Assembly (NCBI GenBank): GCA_030844895.1
Contig: CM061233.1
Location: 49,405,453-49,469,452, forward strand
Source of the DNA: Ambrosia x helenae
Taxonomy: Eukaryota > Streptophyta > Magnoliopsida > Asterales > Asteraceae
Direction of reading: 5' to 3'
DNA: 64,000 bases
Shown in pieces: positions 24,097 through 35,581 of this stretch. The translations under genes and the position numbers were made by a program. The first letter of the stretch is position 1. Every line of letters starts with the position of its first letter. The notes beneath the pieces are model-generated. The model worked only from the letters and a program-made list of their open reading frames with translations. It did no database searches and was not told the origin of the DNA.

Positions 24097-25131
24097 ATGG
24101 TGAAGTTGGCATTCGGTGATTTTGGTGATTCATTTAGTGTCACCTCACTTAAGTCTTATTTGGCGGAATTCATTGCTACACTACTTTTTGTGTTTGCTGG
24201 TGTTGGATCAGCTATCGCTTATGGTTAGTTTGTTTAACACTGCATTATACAAAGTTACATGCTATCGCTTAATATCAAATAACTTATTTATCCAATCCAA
24301 TAAGTTGTTCTTGGCATGTTTATACACCAGGTTCACTAATGTACATTTAATTTGATTATTCAAATTATTATAACCTTAACATTGTTTTGAAACTTTGTAG
24401 GTAAGCTCACAGCTGATGCAGCATTAGACCCCGCTGGTCTAGTAGCTATTGCTCTGGCTCATGGTCTTGCATTATTTGTTGGAGTCTCAATGGCTGCCAA
24501 CATCTCAGGGGGCATTTGAATCCGGCTGTCACCTTCGGATTGGCAATTGGCGGCAACATTACCATCCTAACTGGCTTGTTTTATTGGATTGCCCAATTGC
24601 TCGGTGCCACTGTTGCTTCATTCCTTCTTCCATTTGTCACCGGTGGATTGGTAAAAGCTCATTTTCCTTTAGGAAACTTCGTTCTTATGTTGTGTTTTGC
24701 TAATTACAACTTTTTATATTAAAATACTAAAATATGATTGTTTTCTTATTTTATAGGCTGTACCAACCCATGGAGTTGCTGATGGCATGAGTGCTATTCA
24801 AGGAGTGGTATTTGAGATTATCATAACTTTTGCTCTAGTTTACACGGTCTATGCGACTGCAGCTGACCCCAAAAAGGGCTCACTAGGAACCATTGCACCT
24901 ATGGCAATTGGATTCATTGTTGGAGCAAACATCTTGGCTGCTGGCCCATTCAGTGGTGGTTCAATGAACCCTGCTCGATCTTTTGGCCCTGCTGTGGCTA
25001 GCGGAGACTTCTCACAAATCTGGATTTACTGGGTTGGACCACTTATTGGTGGTGGTCTAGCTGGGCTTATCTATGGTGATGTGTTTATTGGATCATATGC
25101 TTCACTCCCCGCGTCAGAAGACTATGCATAA
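24097..25131 (+). CDS. TIP2: Tonoplast aquaporin, TIP2 (delta-TIP) type, with one-base frameshift in exon 2
   Basis: Three exons, 24,097-24,223, 24,401-24,650 and 24,757-25,131, with GT/AG introns of 177 and 106 bases. Joined, and allowing one missing base, they give 250 residues, the usual TIP2 length. The protein starts MVKLAFGDFGDSF and ends SEDYA. It carries both aquaporin NPA boxes (LNPAVTFG in loop B, MNPARSFG in loop E) and TIP-type pore residues (His in HGLALF, Ile in MAIGFI, Gly, Arg). TIP2 proteins move water, and often ammonia, across the vacuolar membrane. In exon 2 the NISGGHLNPA region reads TCA-GGGGG-CATTTG, one base short of GGN-GGN, so the frame hits TGA at the first NPA box. 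Either this is a pseudogene or the base is a homopolymer assembly error. All splice sites and the remaining sequence look conserved. Confidence 0.9.
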
Positions 25132-25620
25132 GGAATATTTTTTTCAGTCAATTGTATTTTTTTTGTTTCTTTCAAGGTTGAATTTGTGATATCCTCTCTG
25201 TTTATTGGATAATTTGAGAATTACGGAAGGTAAAGGTTCAAAGAATATGGGATACTAATATATCTCTTTCATATTTGACCACCTCATAATCTCAAATTTG
25301 TGCTTTTATCTTTCTTTGGTAAACTTCAAGCTTGTAATCTTCATATGTGAATAACAAGTGTTTATATTTCCATTTCTCTACACCAAATATCAACAATATA
25401 ACATGCAACATTAATATGCATCTTTTCACAAACTCATTCAAAACGAACACAGACGTTCAAACAAAAACGATTGCTACCCAAAACGATGAAAGTGACTATC
25501 CGAATTATGTTTCGAAGAAACAACCATTGTAAATCTAAAAAAAAGCGAAACAAAACCAAAAATTTCTTTTGTAAAAGTTCTCGATGGAATTGGTACACAT
25601 ATACTTTATCTATATCTATA
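25132..25620. other. 3' flank of the aquaporin gene; no other gene seen
   Basis: AT-rich sequence holding the probable 3' UTR of the aquaporin. Short open frames show no family resemblance. It ends in a TATCTA-rich stretch that abuts the Helitron start. Confidence 0.5.
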
Positions 25621-26773
25621 TCTATACTACTATATAGTGGGTTCTGGATAGTTAAGATTGTCATTTCATATTCATTTAAATGGGTTAAAATGTAATTTCA
25701 TTTAGTTATCAAGACAAATTTAATACAACTATTAAATCAACTTGTTTACCCTATTAAAAGTAATTAATAATGGTATTAAAAACATTGAAGCATTTGAAAA
25801 GTTTAACATTATAGCATAAAAGATCTTAAAGAATTCATAATAGAAGATGACATCAAGAAGCATTGTTATGAAATTACACAAATATTACTTAAAACTATAA
25901 GTCAATTTTATACTTTCTACGATCGTCATGTCACCGGTGATTATGGATAACTATTTCTAATTAGATTTTGATTTGTGGGTTTATACATGAGTCTTTGATT
26001 GAATGAATCAAGAGTGTTTGATTAATCTTAGTTTGTCATTGTAGTGCTGCAGTCCAATTTCATTGAAATGCACCATAATATCTTCGAAGCCCTTTTATTG
26101 TTTACGTTATTGTGCATTTTCAGCTCTCAAACTTACCAGGAACCGTTAATTTTCCTTGACATTCCTAAGTTTAGGTCTACATGAGCACTATTCCAAGTCC
26201 TTTTATTTAGGTCAACTGGCTGAGCACAATTGGATGCATATGTATTTGAGTCTACCCCTATTCAATTTTCATGGTTTGGTTATCACTTTATGAAATGTCG
26301 CAAGTCGAACACATCTTGTAGTCAATGATTAGTCTAACGTCATTAGTAAAAAAAAAAGAACTTACCACGTAACGATATTATTTTAGACATTATTGTTTTG
26401 TTTTTGCATTTGATCTATGGAGCATACATAAAGTAATGCATGAGGTGATCATGCATGCAGTATGCACAACAGGAAGCCAATTCTACATGCGTTTGTTGCA
26501 TGGGCATTGCTAAATGCTCCTCACACCCCCCTCATCATATGAATTCTTCTAAAACTTGCATCACCACCACCATTCCCATCCTATCTACTGTGTGTAGTGT
26601 TTGTAATTTTACAATTAATGATGGGAAGATGACCTTCGTGTTGTGATAATCATATATCAAGAAAGGTTCGTGGATGGTTGAAGAAGATGTAACATAACAT
26701 ATCAATTACATATATGCCAATTGTATATAGTCAACTATCGTGCAGCCCACCGCAACGCACGGGTTCCTGCTAG
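25621..26773 (+). mobile_element. Probable non-autonomous Helitron, ~1.15 kb
   Basis: Starts A|TCTATACTACTATATA, the usual plant Helitron 5' end. It ends CTAG|T, preceded by a GC-rich imperfect hairpin (CCCACCGCAACGCACGGG) 8 bases upstream. The stem matches the common CCCGC...GCGGG form after two G-to-A-like changes. There is no terminal inverted repeat or target duplication, as expected for insertion between A and T. No Rep/helicase coding sequence is inside. Confidence 0.6.
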
Positions 26774-27711
26774 TGATTTTAGGTATCCAGATGGTACACT
26801 TTTACTTTATGATTTTAGAAATTCAAAACCAGTTTAGGTGGCAATTTTTTAGATCACTAGAGTTAAATGGGTTTACTTTAGTTATGTTTTGTTTAAAGTC
26901 GTAGCTTTGATATAGTTAGTTCTAGTAACTAGAAATGAAAACCCGTTAAACAAATGCAAGCAAGGGTGTGAATTTCTAGCAGGATCCAAAAATACAACAT
27001 GAACCTAACACGGAATTTGTGGGTTTGGATTTAGCCTTAACGGGTTCGGATCAGTTTCAGGTTGAACTCGCCAATCCGTTTAGATAAACGCGTCGGGTTC
27101 GCGTCAACCCAAACGGGTTGATGGGTTGACCCGTTTAACCTATTTATATTATATATTTTTTTTATTTTTTCTAATAGTTTGTAATTTTGTTGTTAAATTT
27201 TAATAACAAAATATTATTATATATGAAAAAAAAAATAACAAAATAAAGAAAATTAAGTTCAAATAGATCTTGTTCAAGTCAAACCGTGAATTTTCAGGTT
27301 GTGTTCATGTTCATATGTCTCACAAAGATTTCGTATTTAGGTTTGTGTAAAATTTTCGAGTTTGAGTGGGGTTGGATCGTCAACGAACAAACAAGACCCC
27401 TTAATCCCCCGTTCATGCAAGTCAGCCAAATTATATTCGAAGGGACCTTTTAAGCTGATTTTCTATGTAGGTATACTTTAAAAAATAAAAATAAAAAAGG
27501 TTAAACTTGTTTGTCAAAAAGATGTACCGTTAAAAGCCATTGTTTCAAAAAGGCATTGATTCTAAACCCAATCGAATTGTCATATTCTCTTCGTATGGTA
27601 GATTGGTAGGTAATCGAATTTTGTCGCTTCTAAAAGTCATTGGTTCTCCGATTTTTGTACAAAACTCCGCAAGGATAATCAAGCATATGTTCAAAAATAA
27701 TATTAAGAATA
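26774..27711. other. No recognised gene
   Basis: Contains GGGTTGACCCGTTT-like short palindromic words near 27,050-27,140, of the kind seen in old repeat DNA. No coding frame can be supported. Confidence 0.45.
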
Positions 27712-28107
27712 TGTGTTAGGATCAAATACATAGTGAAAAAGAATAGGAAGTCGTAGAAAGGGTATCAAACAGACTCCGATTGAACTCATTCAAGCGGCTT
27801 TGGAACCGTCTCATCGAACCCTATGATCTTAGTTTTTAGGTTTTCGCTTTTTTGACTTTTAGATTGTAATTTTTAAAATTTGTGTTATGTCATTGTGTCT
27901 TTTAGTTAGCATTGTGTCTTTATCTTATTTTCATCATTGTGTCATTTTTGCGATTCATTGTGTCTTTTTTCTTTAGCATTGTGTTATATTTTTCTGCATT
28001 TTGTTATATTTTGTCGCTTAGCGTGTCATATTTGATGATCTATTGTGTGTTTTGTATCCTTCTCACCTTTCTTATTTTTGTTACACTGTGTAGAATAACT
28101 TGACCCT
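27712..28107 (+). repeat. Unclassified dispersed repeat, copy B, with CATTGTGTC motifs
   Basis: Partner of copy A at 14,656-15,012, in the opposite orientation. The right half is a series of CATTGTGTC/CATTGTGTTA-like words about 20-30 bases apart. The two copies are alignable but clearly diverged (very roughly 75-80% by eye). Confidence 0.7.
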
Positions 28108-28329
28108 TAACAATATTGCACTATTTCTTAGAGAACAGAAGTGGTTAACATCAGCATAGTTACAATCTGTTCGATGATCCGCCTATCAATATTATCAAGC
28201 TCTTAAGTCACATAGAAAAATGATGGCAAAAAGGTTGCATAGAGCCACAGACTTATACGTTCGCGAAACTAAAATTAAGTTTGTTTAATAAATGAGTCTA
28301 AGCCATGTTGGGTTTTAGTGGTATGGGTT

Positions 28330-28338
28330 TTTATTATT
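28330..28338 (+). repeat. Left 9-bp target-site duplication of MULE
   Basis: TTTATTATT, identical to 35,634-35,642. A 9-bp duplication is the hallmark of Mutator-like transposons. Confidence 0.85.
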
Positions 28339-28390
28339 GAGAAAGTATACGATACAAAAATTATTAACATAAGAAGTGTAAGAAGCAACC
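28339..28390 (+). repeat. MULE left terminal inverted repeat
   Basis: Pairs without gaps with the reverse complement of 35,582-35,633, at about 73% identity. The best-kept block reads TTAACATAAGAAG. Confidence 0.82.
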
Positions 28391-29147
28391 AAATCATGCC
28401 ACTTGTCAACTATGGTTAAGTTTAATTAACCTAATCCTGGTTGATTAAAAGGGTAATTTAGTCCATCTATGTTTTCGTTCAATCACGTCATAATCAACGT
28501 TTCAATTAATATGATCGAATTCAATTAATTAGTTTCAAATTCATGATTCGAACGAACATCTAATCAAATGAGGATTCAATCAAACCCAATTCTAATTTCG
28601 ATTACAATTATGCTCTGTTTTTTTTTATCGAAACCAGGTGTTGATTTTTATCGAAATAATATTTTCGATTATCATATGGTTGAAGGTTGTACATTCTGTT
28701 TTTTAAAAATCATTCAAGGTGTGTATGTGTTTTTGTCACAATTAAGTTTGGGAGTGTTTTTTATCTGTAGAAGTAATTACAGTAAACATTCAGGTTTAAT
28801 GTTGAAGATGATGATAATAGAGTGCGTTTCAATGTTTGTAATTTTATTATAAAGTGCGTCTGTTTTTTGGATGGGTTTGTTTTTCTATTGTTTTAATGAG
28901 TGCGTTTATAATTTTACTGAGTGCGTTTATATACATCAGTTTGAATTATTATTCATTTGCTTTTACAGATCAATTATTAGAAGCAAACAATAACAGTATT
29001 TTCTCGTGAATGATTTTTTTATCACCTTGTTATTATTGTGTTTGTTTATATATATTTTTTACAGATGTATACAGAATGAATTCTCAATACACAATTCAAT
29101 CACAGATTAATTTTCTTTCTTTTTTTTTTTTTTGTTATTTTTCAGTA

Positions 29148-29456
29148 ATGGCTTCTTCATCTTCATCATCAAAATCTGAAATGATCAAAAGGATGCAAGA
29201 GCAAATTGCCAAAGATTATGCTCTTGAGGGTCGTCTGGCGGATAACCTAAGCAGGATAAATGATGGAATGAGTAAGAGAGATGAAATTTCCAAGCTTCTT
29301 ATTTGTATCCCTGACTCGAGTCTTCATGAACTGGTGGTTATGTGCATGATTGATGCAAAGAAAGGCAATGTTAATCTTGTCGAACAACTTACAAAATGCA
29401 TAGCTCTTTTGAGGTGTTCTACTGAATTTAAAATTCAGTTCCTAAAGTCTATGTAA
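29148..29456 (+). CDS. Small hypothetical protein inside the MULE
   Basis: 102 residues beginning MASSSSSSKSEMIKRMQEQ. The ATG comes three bases after a strong acceptor-like TTTTTCAG, so an upstream untranslated exon is possible. The composition is soluble and helical, with a serine-rich start and no recognised domain. It is the only convincing plus-strand frame in the element and points toward the Ulp1-like gene. It could be a captured gene fragment or an element-encoded helper. I do not recognise it. Confidence 0.5.
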   Translation: MASSSSSSKSEMIKRMQEQIAKDYALEGRLADNLSRINDGMSKRDEISKLLICIPDSSLHELVVMCMIDAKKGNVNLVEQLTKCIALLRCSTEFKIQFLKSM

Positions 29457-29671
29457 TCTCAAGATCATGAGGAACTGATTATGTAATTTGTTTTTGTAGT
29501 TGTTATTGATCTGTTTATGATGTCTGTTGTAGTTTAAAGTGCATTTGAATTAATAAAACACATGAACAAGTGCGTTTAATTAAAATCACAGTAATCTATT
29601 TTTATTATAAAGTGCGTCCTAGTGTAAACTCATTTGCAGATGAGTGCGTCCAAACTAACATATTAGATATT

Positions 29672-30756
29672 TGAAGAAACACGAATCCTGGATTATCTGA
29701 TGAGCGCTAATCCAGGGGGTGGTTCTACAGTATTTGATAAAGAGAGTGTGTTTATAAAATACGTGTGGGTCTAAGAACAAGACCAAGGAGTTTAGAAGAC
29801 TACCGATTAGAAGAGCCAAACCTCTAAAAGTTAGTGAAATAAACAAGGGGTTGAAGAAGGTACGGAAGAGTTCGTATTCTTCTTGAGTGAAAGTATATGT
29901 GATATTAAATGCCAACAAAAGGAGGAGCTTCTCCTTTTATAGTACCTAGCTACCATACTTTCTCAGCCTATCCTCTACCCTTGATGGGGCCCGGCCCAGG
30001 TAGAGGTGTCTCCAAGAATCCGGCCCAAGTCCTTAAGCCCATTTGGTGCAAGTGGGTTTTGTTAAAAAGGAGAAAGTAAAATACTAAGGGGGGATGTTAC
30101 CGTCCTGATGACTGTACACGTGGCGCCCATCGAGTGGACGCTGATGGTCGGCGGACACGTGGCGCCCGCCTGTTGGTAGACCGAGGGTGGTGGGTAATCA
30201 TACCTTTTCTCGGACTTCGAGACAGGTTGAGAAAGTCTGCTTGTCAGGAAGATATCTTGGCTGGGAGGCTGCCACGTCGTCGTCCTTTCTGCATGTCAGA
30301 CTGAGAGCAGTCTCTGATTGGAGAGGAACTCTGACGGGCAGCCTGTTGCGTCAGAGATATTTCATTTGGAGCAGGGGTGAGTCCCAAGGCTGCCCCAAAG
30401 GGTATCTTCCAGTTGTGTTGGCGAAGCTTCCTTTGGCTTGCTGGGGAAGCTTCGAAGCATGTAGAGTCCGCTGACGTAGAACGGGCGGACGATGTTGCGC
30501 TTGGCATCGATTGGGCGCCAGGGTGTATCGCCGACGTAAAACGGGCGGGTAATGCTACTTCTGGCGTCAGTTGGACGCCAGGTGTATCGCCGACATAGAA
30601 CGGGCGGGTGGACGTCAGACGTTCCGCTGATGTAAAATGGGCGGATGGACGCTAAACGATCCGCTGACGTAAAACGGGCGGATGGACGCCAGGCGATGCC
30701 GGTTCTAGTTGGGCGATGGTATGGTATTTGTAATGTTTTGATACCATATCCCTTCA
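29672..30756 (-). mobile_element. Possible solo LTR nested in the MULE
   Basis: Starts TGAAG and ends CTTCA, flanked by ATATT and ATACT, a near-match 5-bp duplication. Read on the minus strand it has a TATAAAAGG box near 29,935-29,942 and a U3-like region of tandem repeats. It is more GC-rich than the MULE around it. No internal retroelement domains are present. The boundaries are inferred. Confidence 0.45.
30460..30705. repeat. Degenerate tandem repeat with GACGTAAAACGGGCGG units
   Basis: About six copies of a unit containing CCGCTGACGTAAAACGGGCGG or close variants, with GGACGCCAGG spacers. Spacing is irregular (35-60 bases). It would lie in the U3 of the putative solo LTR. Confidence 0.7.
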
Positions 30757-30829
30757 ATACTAATACATTAAGTAAGTTGTTTAAAAGCATAAAGACAAAA
30801 AAAAAAAAAAAAAAAAAAAAAAATCCATG

Positions 30830-33800
30830 ACAATGTTTATAATGCAGCCACGCTCTTCTCTAATTTTGCAAAGGCATTCTCTAACATCTGTTTTCTTTGT
30901 TTGGCTGGCCTTTTTTGCAAACTTGTGAGCCTCTTCAATTATTTGATCTCTGAGTATGTTGTGTGGTGAGAGTATAATCTTTGCCACGTACTTGAACTGC
31001 AATGCATCCAATTGTGTTTGTTGATAGGCCGACTCACTTGCAAATCCACAGTTCCAAAATGCATGCCCTTTGAATGTTTCGAGGTGTCTCATAGCGAATA
31101 TGCCACATTCTACATGGTTTTTTGCAGCCCTCCATATCATTTCTCTTCTTATAATTGGACCCGTTAGAAGTTTCTCAATCTCCGGAGTTCAAGGACATGA
31201 TTTCTTCTACAACCTATACAAAGTGTGTCTCTACAAACATTTCTTTACAAAACCATTAGGTTAGTTATCATAATTTTTTTCTCTGTTTTATGTGTTAAAT
31301 AGAAACATACCAATATTTCGGGAACGCCTTTATATCTTTTTGCTAGGTCATCTCCCTCTTTAGAGTTGTCAAGCAACTCTGATATCCCATTCCTCACATC
31401 ATAAGATAAGACATAGAAATGCATGTCCATCCACACTGGCTGCAGAATCATGTCGAACTCATATAAAGATTTTGCTTTGATCTTTCTGAAGATATCTTCA
31501 AGATTTCTAAGGAAAACCTTTTCTCTTGCTGTCCAAGTAACATCTTTTTCATAGAAGTTTGGAGTCTGTAAAAAAATAAAAATATCAGTACAAAATAATG
31601 AGTGCGTCCAAATATATGTATGAGTGCGTTTGAATTATTTTGCATTTTCAAATATTAGTAAAAATTGATGAATGCGTCTAAATAAATATATGAGTGCGTC
31701 TGAATTATTCTTTTTGCATTTTTCAAATTTAGTGCGTCTTAATGTTAATTAGGGTGCCTCTATTTTCATACCATCATGTTAGAACAAAGAAACATCCTTC
31801 GTATAGACCCTTCCTTCTTTTTCTCCCATTTCTCCTTTTCTTCATAGTTTAGAATGTCGATCCATACATCTATTGCATTTGTACACAGCCATATCTCAGG
31901 ATGGAAACTTTCAAAAATTACTTTCATGATCTCATTTCCACCTAGATCCCAGTAACAGATTTTCTGAAATTTCAATATGTTAAAAACAATCAGTAAACAG
32001 TTAATAATATTTTATAAACAAAAGGAAAAAAGACACTTACATTTTTCTCTCTGATTGGTGCAAACATGTATTCTGTTATCCTCACTTCATATTTTGTTAA
32101 CTTTTCAATTGTGCACACTTGCCTCCCGGCATATGGTGATCTTAACGCTCATGAAGGGTTTTTGTCTCTAGTTGGCTTTTCATAAACAACCACTGCTTTC
32201 CCTTTGTCTTCCCTTTTTTCTTCTTTTGCTTCCTTTGCTTCCTTCTCTGGTGTTTTTTCTTTTTCAGCATGCTTCTCTTTTGGTGTTGCTTGTTCATCCT
32301 GAGGTGCATACACATCTGGTTCTATTGTTTGCAGCTCAATGAATGTTGCGTCTGATAATTCTTGTGATTCTAAAGACACATCAACGTCATGCAATTTTTT
32401 TGTCATGTCTTTCTCCACGTCTATCTCAAGTTCTTCGTTTGTTGTTTCATTCCCATCTCTTACCCTATATACACCTGGTTCAACTGTTTCCAGCATGTTA
32501 ATTACTGTGTCAGTTATGTCATCTGCTTCATTTACATTTTCCAGGTTTGTATCAACAGCCCGATCATCCATCACCAACTCATTCCCATCCTGATTCATTT
32601 TTGAAGTCTCTGACACTTCAACATTTTGGTTTTCAGGTTCAACATTGTCTTTCACACCTTCATCATCCTTGTCCAGCTCAGCTTCAAGCCTCACTATATT
32701 TTCTGTCTCAAGATTTTCAGCATCAATATTTGTACCCTTGTTGTTCAATTCGTCCCACTTGCTGCACAACTTCATCAACTCTGGTACCCACAAGTATTTG
32801 GTTCTTGCCGCTGTAACCATTTCCCCATCTCTTTTTGTATTGCTTCATATTTTTTAATGTTTATCTCCATGGTTTTTACCCAAGCCTATTTGAAAATATT
32901 AGTGCGTCCAAAAAGAAAAATTAGTGAGTCTGAAAAAACATTAGTGCGTCCAAAAGAAACATTAGTGCGTCCAAAGTTTTTAATACAGATGGTTACAAAT
33001 ATACAGATCAGAAAATATATAAGTGCGTCCTAATTAAAATATAAGTGCGCCTTAATCTTGATTTGAAGTTTTTTTTTACCTTTTTAGCTTTCATTGTTAA
33101 TTCATATTCTTCTCTTCTAATACCCTGATTATAACTCAGATCTGGTTGAGTGTTGCAATATTCAAACATTTGTTGTGTTTGTGTACTCGTTTCATAATCT
33201 CTCCAATCTGCATTCTCATATTTTTCAGTGTCATCAGCATCACCAACTTGGACCCGTCTTGGTGGACTCGGTCCCATATACAGATTGTAATCATCACCAT
33301 CCAAAGTTGTTGCTGTTCTATCACCACCTTTTTCACCTTGCATTCCAATCAAGGCATCCACAAGATCATTTACCAAATTTTTAGTTTCTTCACCATCCGC
33401 ATCATCTTCGTCATCCTCTTCTCCATCATCAGTTTCACTGTCTTCTTCATCAACCTTATCAGCATCACCCTGATCATGTCCATGATCTTCTTCAATGTCA
33501 GTCAACGGCCCGTTGTTATAAAGATGATTTTCCATCTCTGCAAGTGAACTAGTAGTTATGTAAGTAACTGCCGGTATGCTGATTTGTATTTCAGATGGAT
33601 GTCTCTTATTGTATTCATGTGTGTAGATAACCTGCTTGTTTAAAAACAGTTCATATGTGTAAGAAAACATAAATGCGTTTAAATTAACAGTAGGTGCTTC
33701 CAAAATAATTAATAAAAAAACAAATGCGTTTAAAAGCTATTATAAGTGCATTTGAATTCTTACACTCAGCGTTACAATTGGACCATTATACTGGTCTTCT

Positions 33801-35315
33801 ATCCATCATGCCTTTGTTCTTCTCAGACATTCTATCAGGTAAGAGCACCAATCCATATTTGGAATTTCTGCCTCATCATCCACCCCATGTAAAAAACTTT
33901 GATTGATTGTGGTTGATTTTGTGATCTCCCCAAAAACTATGTTCCATAATACAAGAAAATTCAATTTAAACAGCCTTCCACCTTTTGGCTGTCCCCTAAC
34001 AACTGTTGTTACCATCTTAACACTGACTTTTTTTTCTCTCAAATTGATTCTTAAACTCATCTATTGTAGAGTCAGAACCTTTCCTTGCCCTACTTTTTTG
34101 AAGTACCGGTTTCTTTCCCATTGGTATTCCTAAAGCTTCATGTACCAATGAAGGTGTGATCTTGATTTTCCAATTTTCTGCATTTATTTCGTTACTACCC
34201 TCGTCATAATTGACTAACAACCAGTAACCCAAGCCTGTTGATATATATTCAATCTTAATGTCCAACACAGATCCAAACCCCGTCTTTCTAACTTCTTCCA
34301 TTTGTTCATCAGTGTAGTCTTGTATGCTTTTGATAAATTTAGCAGGAGAGCATCTTATTTTTAGCTTCTTATCTATGTATTGTGCAAATTCCCTTTCCTT
34401 TATTTTCTTCACCTTCTTTTTAGGTTCATCTATTTTTACCTTTTTTTTGACCTCTGGAAATCTTCATCTGATGATTCTGAAATTTCAATTGTTTGTTTTT
34501 TTGTCTTTGGTTCAACAGTTTGTTTCTGTTTCTTCAATTGTTGTCTCATCTTTTCAATATCGACTTCCAAATTCTTAGCAGCTTCTTTGTTTACCTTTTC
34601 AACCCTGTTTTTTAATTTTAATTAAATTTTTCAATGGTTGATATTCGAAATCATCATCATCTGATGTTACAATTGGTTCTGCATAAACAATGAACATATC
34701 ATTTATTTAAACGCACTAATAAAATAAACAGACGCACCCTTTATTTTACCAGACAAAAAAATAATACAACATTTGCAGGCACACCTATTAAACCTTTACT
34801 AAACATACAGACGCACTCATCACAGCTAAATAAAACTAAACATACAGATCAACTCATACTAAAACATACAGACGCATTCATATCCTAACTGAGACGCACT
34901 CATGTTTTTAATAAGCTAAATAAAACTAAACATACAGACGCACTCATACAAAAAATACAGACGCACTCACACCAGACATACAGACGCACTCATATGTTTT
35001 AATTACAGTCATCTAAAAACTGACTGTAATTAAGCAAGTAATATCCACATGCAAATAACCTAAGTACGTCTCATAAAAAATAAAGTGCTATTTTGTTTGT
35101 TGAATCAACTATATTTTTTCATTTGTTTGAATGTAATTAAAACATACTTTACTCTGTTTTGACTCTGGTTTGTCATGTTTAGCTTTTCTTCTTCTTTCCA
35201 CTTCTTTATCTGATTTCATTTTCATAAAAAAAAAAAAAACTCATGAGAATCAAACGAGATGAAAAGGTTTGAAAATGTAATCATAAAACGCACCCGATTG
35301 TCGTTTTGAAGACAT
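30830..35315 (-). CDS. Ulp1-like (peptidase C48) cysteine protease gene, multi-exon, integrity uncertain
   Basis: Read from MSSKRQS at 35,315, then basic/coiled segments (35,226-35,150, 34,678-34,400) and a conserved domain (34,400-33,810; FGSVLDIKIEYISTGLGYWL, ALGIPMGKKP). A very acidic Asp/Glu stretch follows (33,703-33,060), then an acidic low-complexity part (32,820-32,149). Protease segments come last: DVWIDILNYEE (31,975-31,766), HFYVLSYDV...LLDN (31,451-31,310) and NHVECGIFAMRH (31,190-30,830). His, Asp and Cys of a C48 triad can be placed. C48 enzymes remove SUMO; plant transposon versions have unproved activity. Exons are separated by introns with AGTGCGTC-like motifs. Two single-base frame changes occur in A runs (about 34,028-34,035 and near 34,615), so it is either decayed or misassembled. 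Confidence 0.72.
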
Positions 35316-35581
35316 TATGCTCTATTTTTTTTTTGTTCTTCTCTCTGGGTGTAGAATCATTGTGGTGCGTGTTTGTTTGATTTGTGGTGTAATAAACCCT
35401 AATTGAATGATGGATTGATGATTTTGTTTATCAACTTTAGTAATAACCGTCGCTGGGTTTGAATTGGCGGTTCGAATTCGTAATTTTTTAAACGTGTTTA
35501 TTTTTTTTGACTAATTTACCCCTGGTTTGATTTAAACGCCTATAGTTAGATGATCTGATCAGTTTATAATCTAATTGTCCA

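Larger units (their letters stand above)
28850..35300. repeat. Interspersed AGTGCGTC-type motif, ~30 copies across the MULE
   Basis: Copies such as AGTGCGTCCAAA, AGTGCGTTTGAATT and AGTGCGTCTGAATT occur in plus orientation at 28,850-28,925, 29,547-29,655, 31,595-31,760, 32,900-33,055 and 33,670-33,760. The reverse form (AGACGCACTCAT) is clustered at 34,708-34,995, with one more near 35,287. They avoid the exons of the Ulp1-like gene and are not seen outside the element. Confidence 0.75.

Noticed and set aside
30187..30790. Overlapping open frames on both strands
   Set aside because: Products of the GC-rich tandem repeats; repeat-coded peptides with no homology that I can see.
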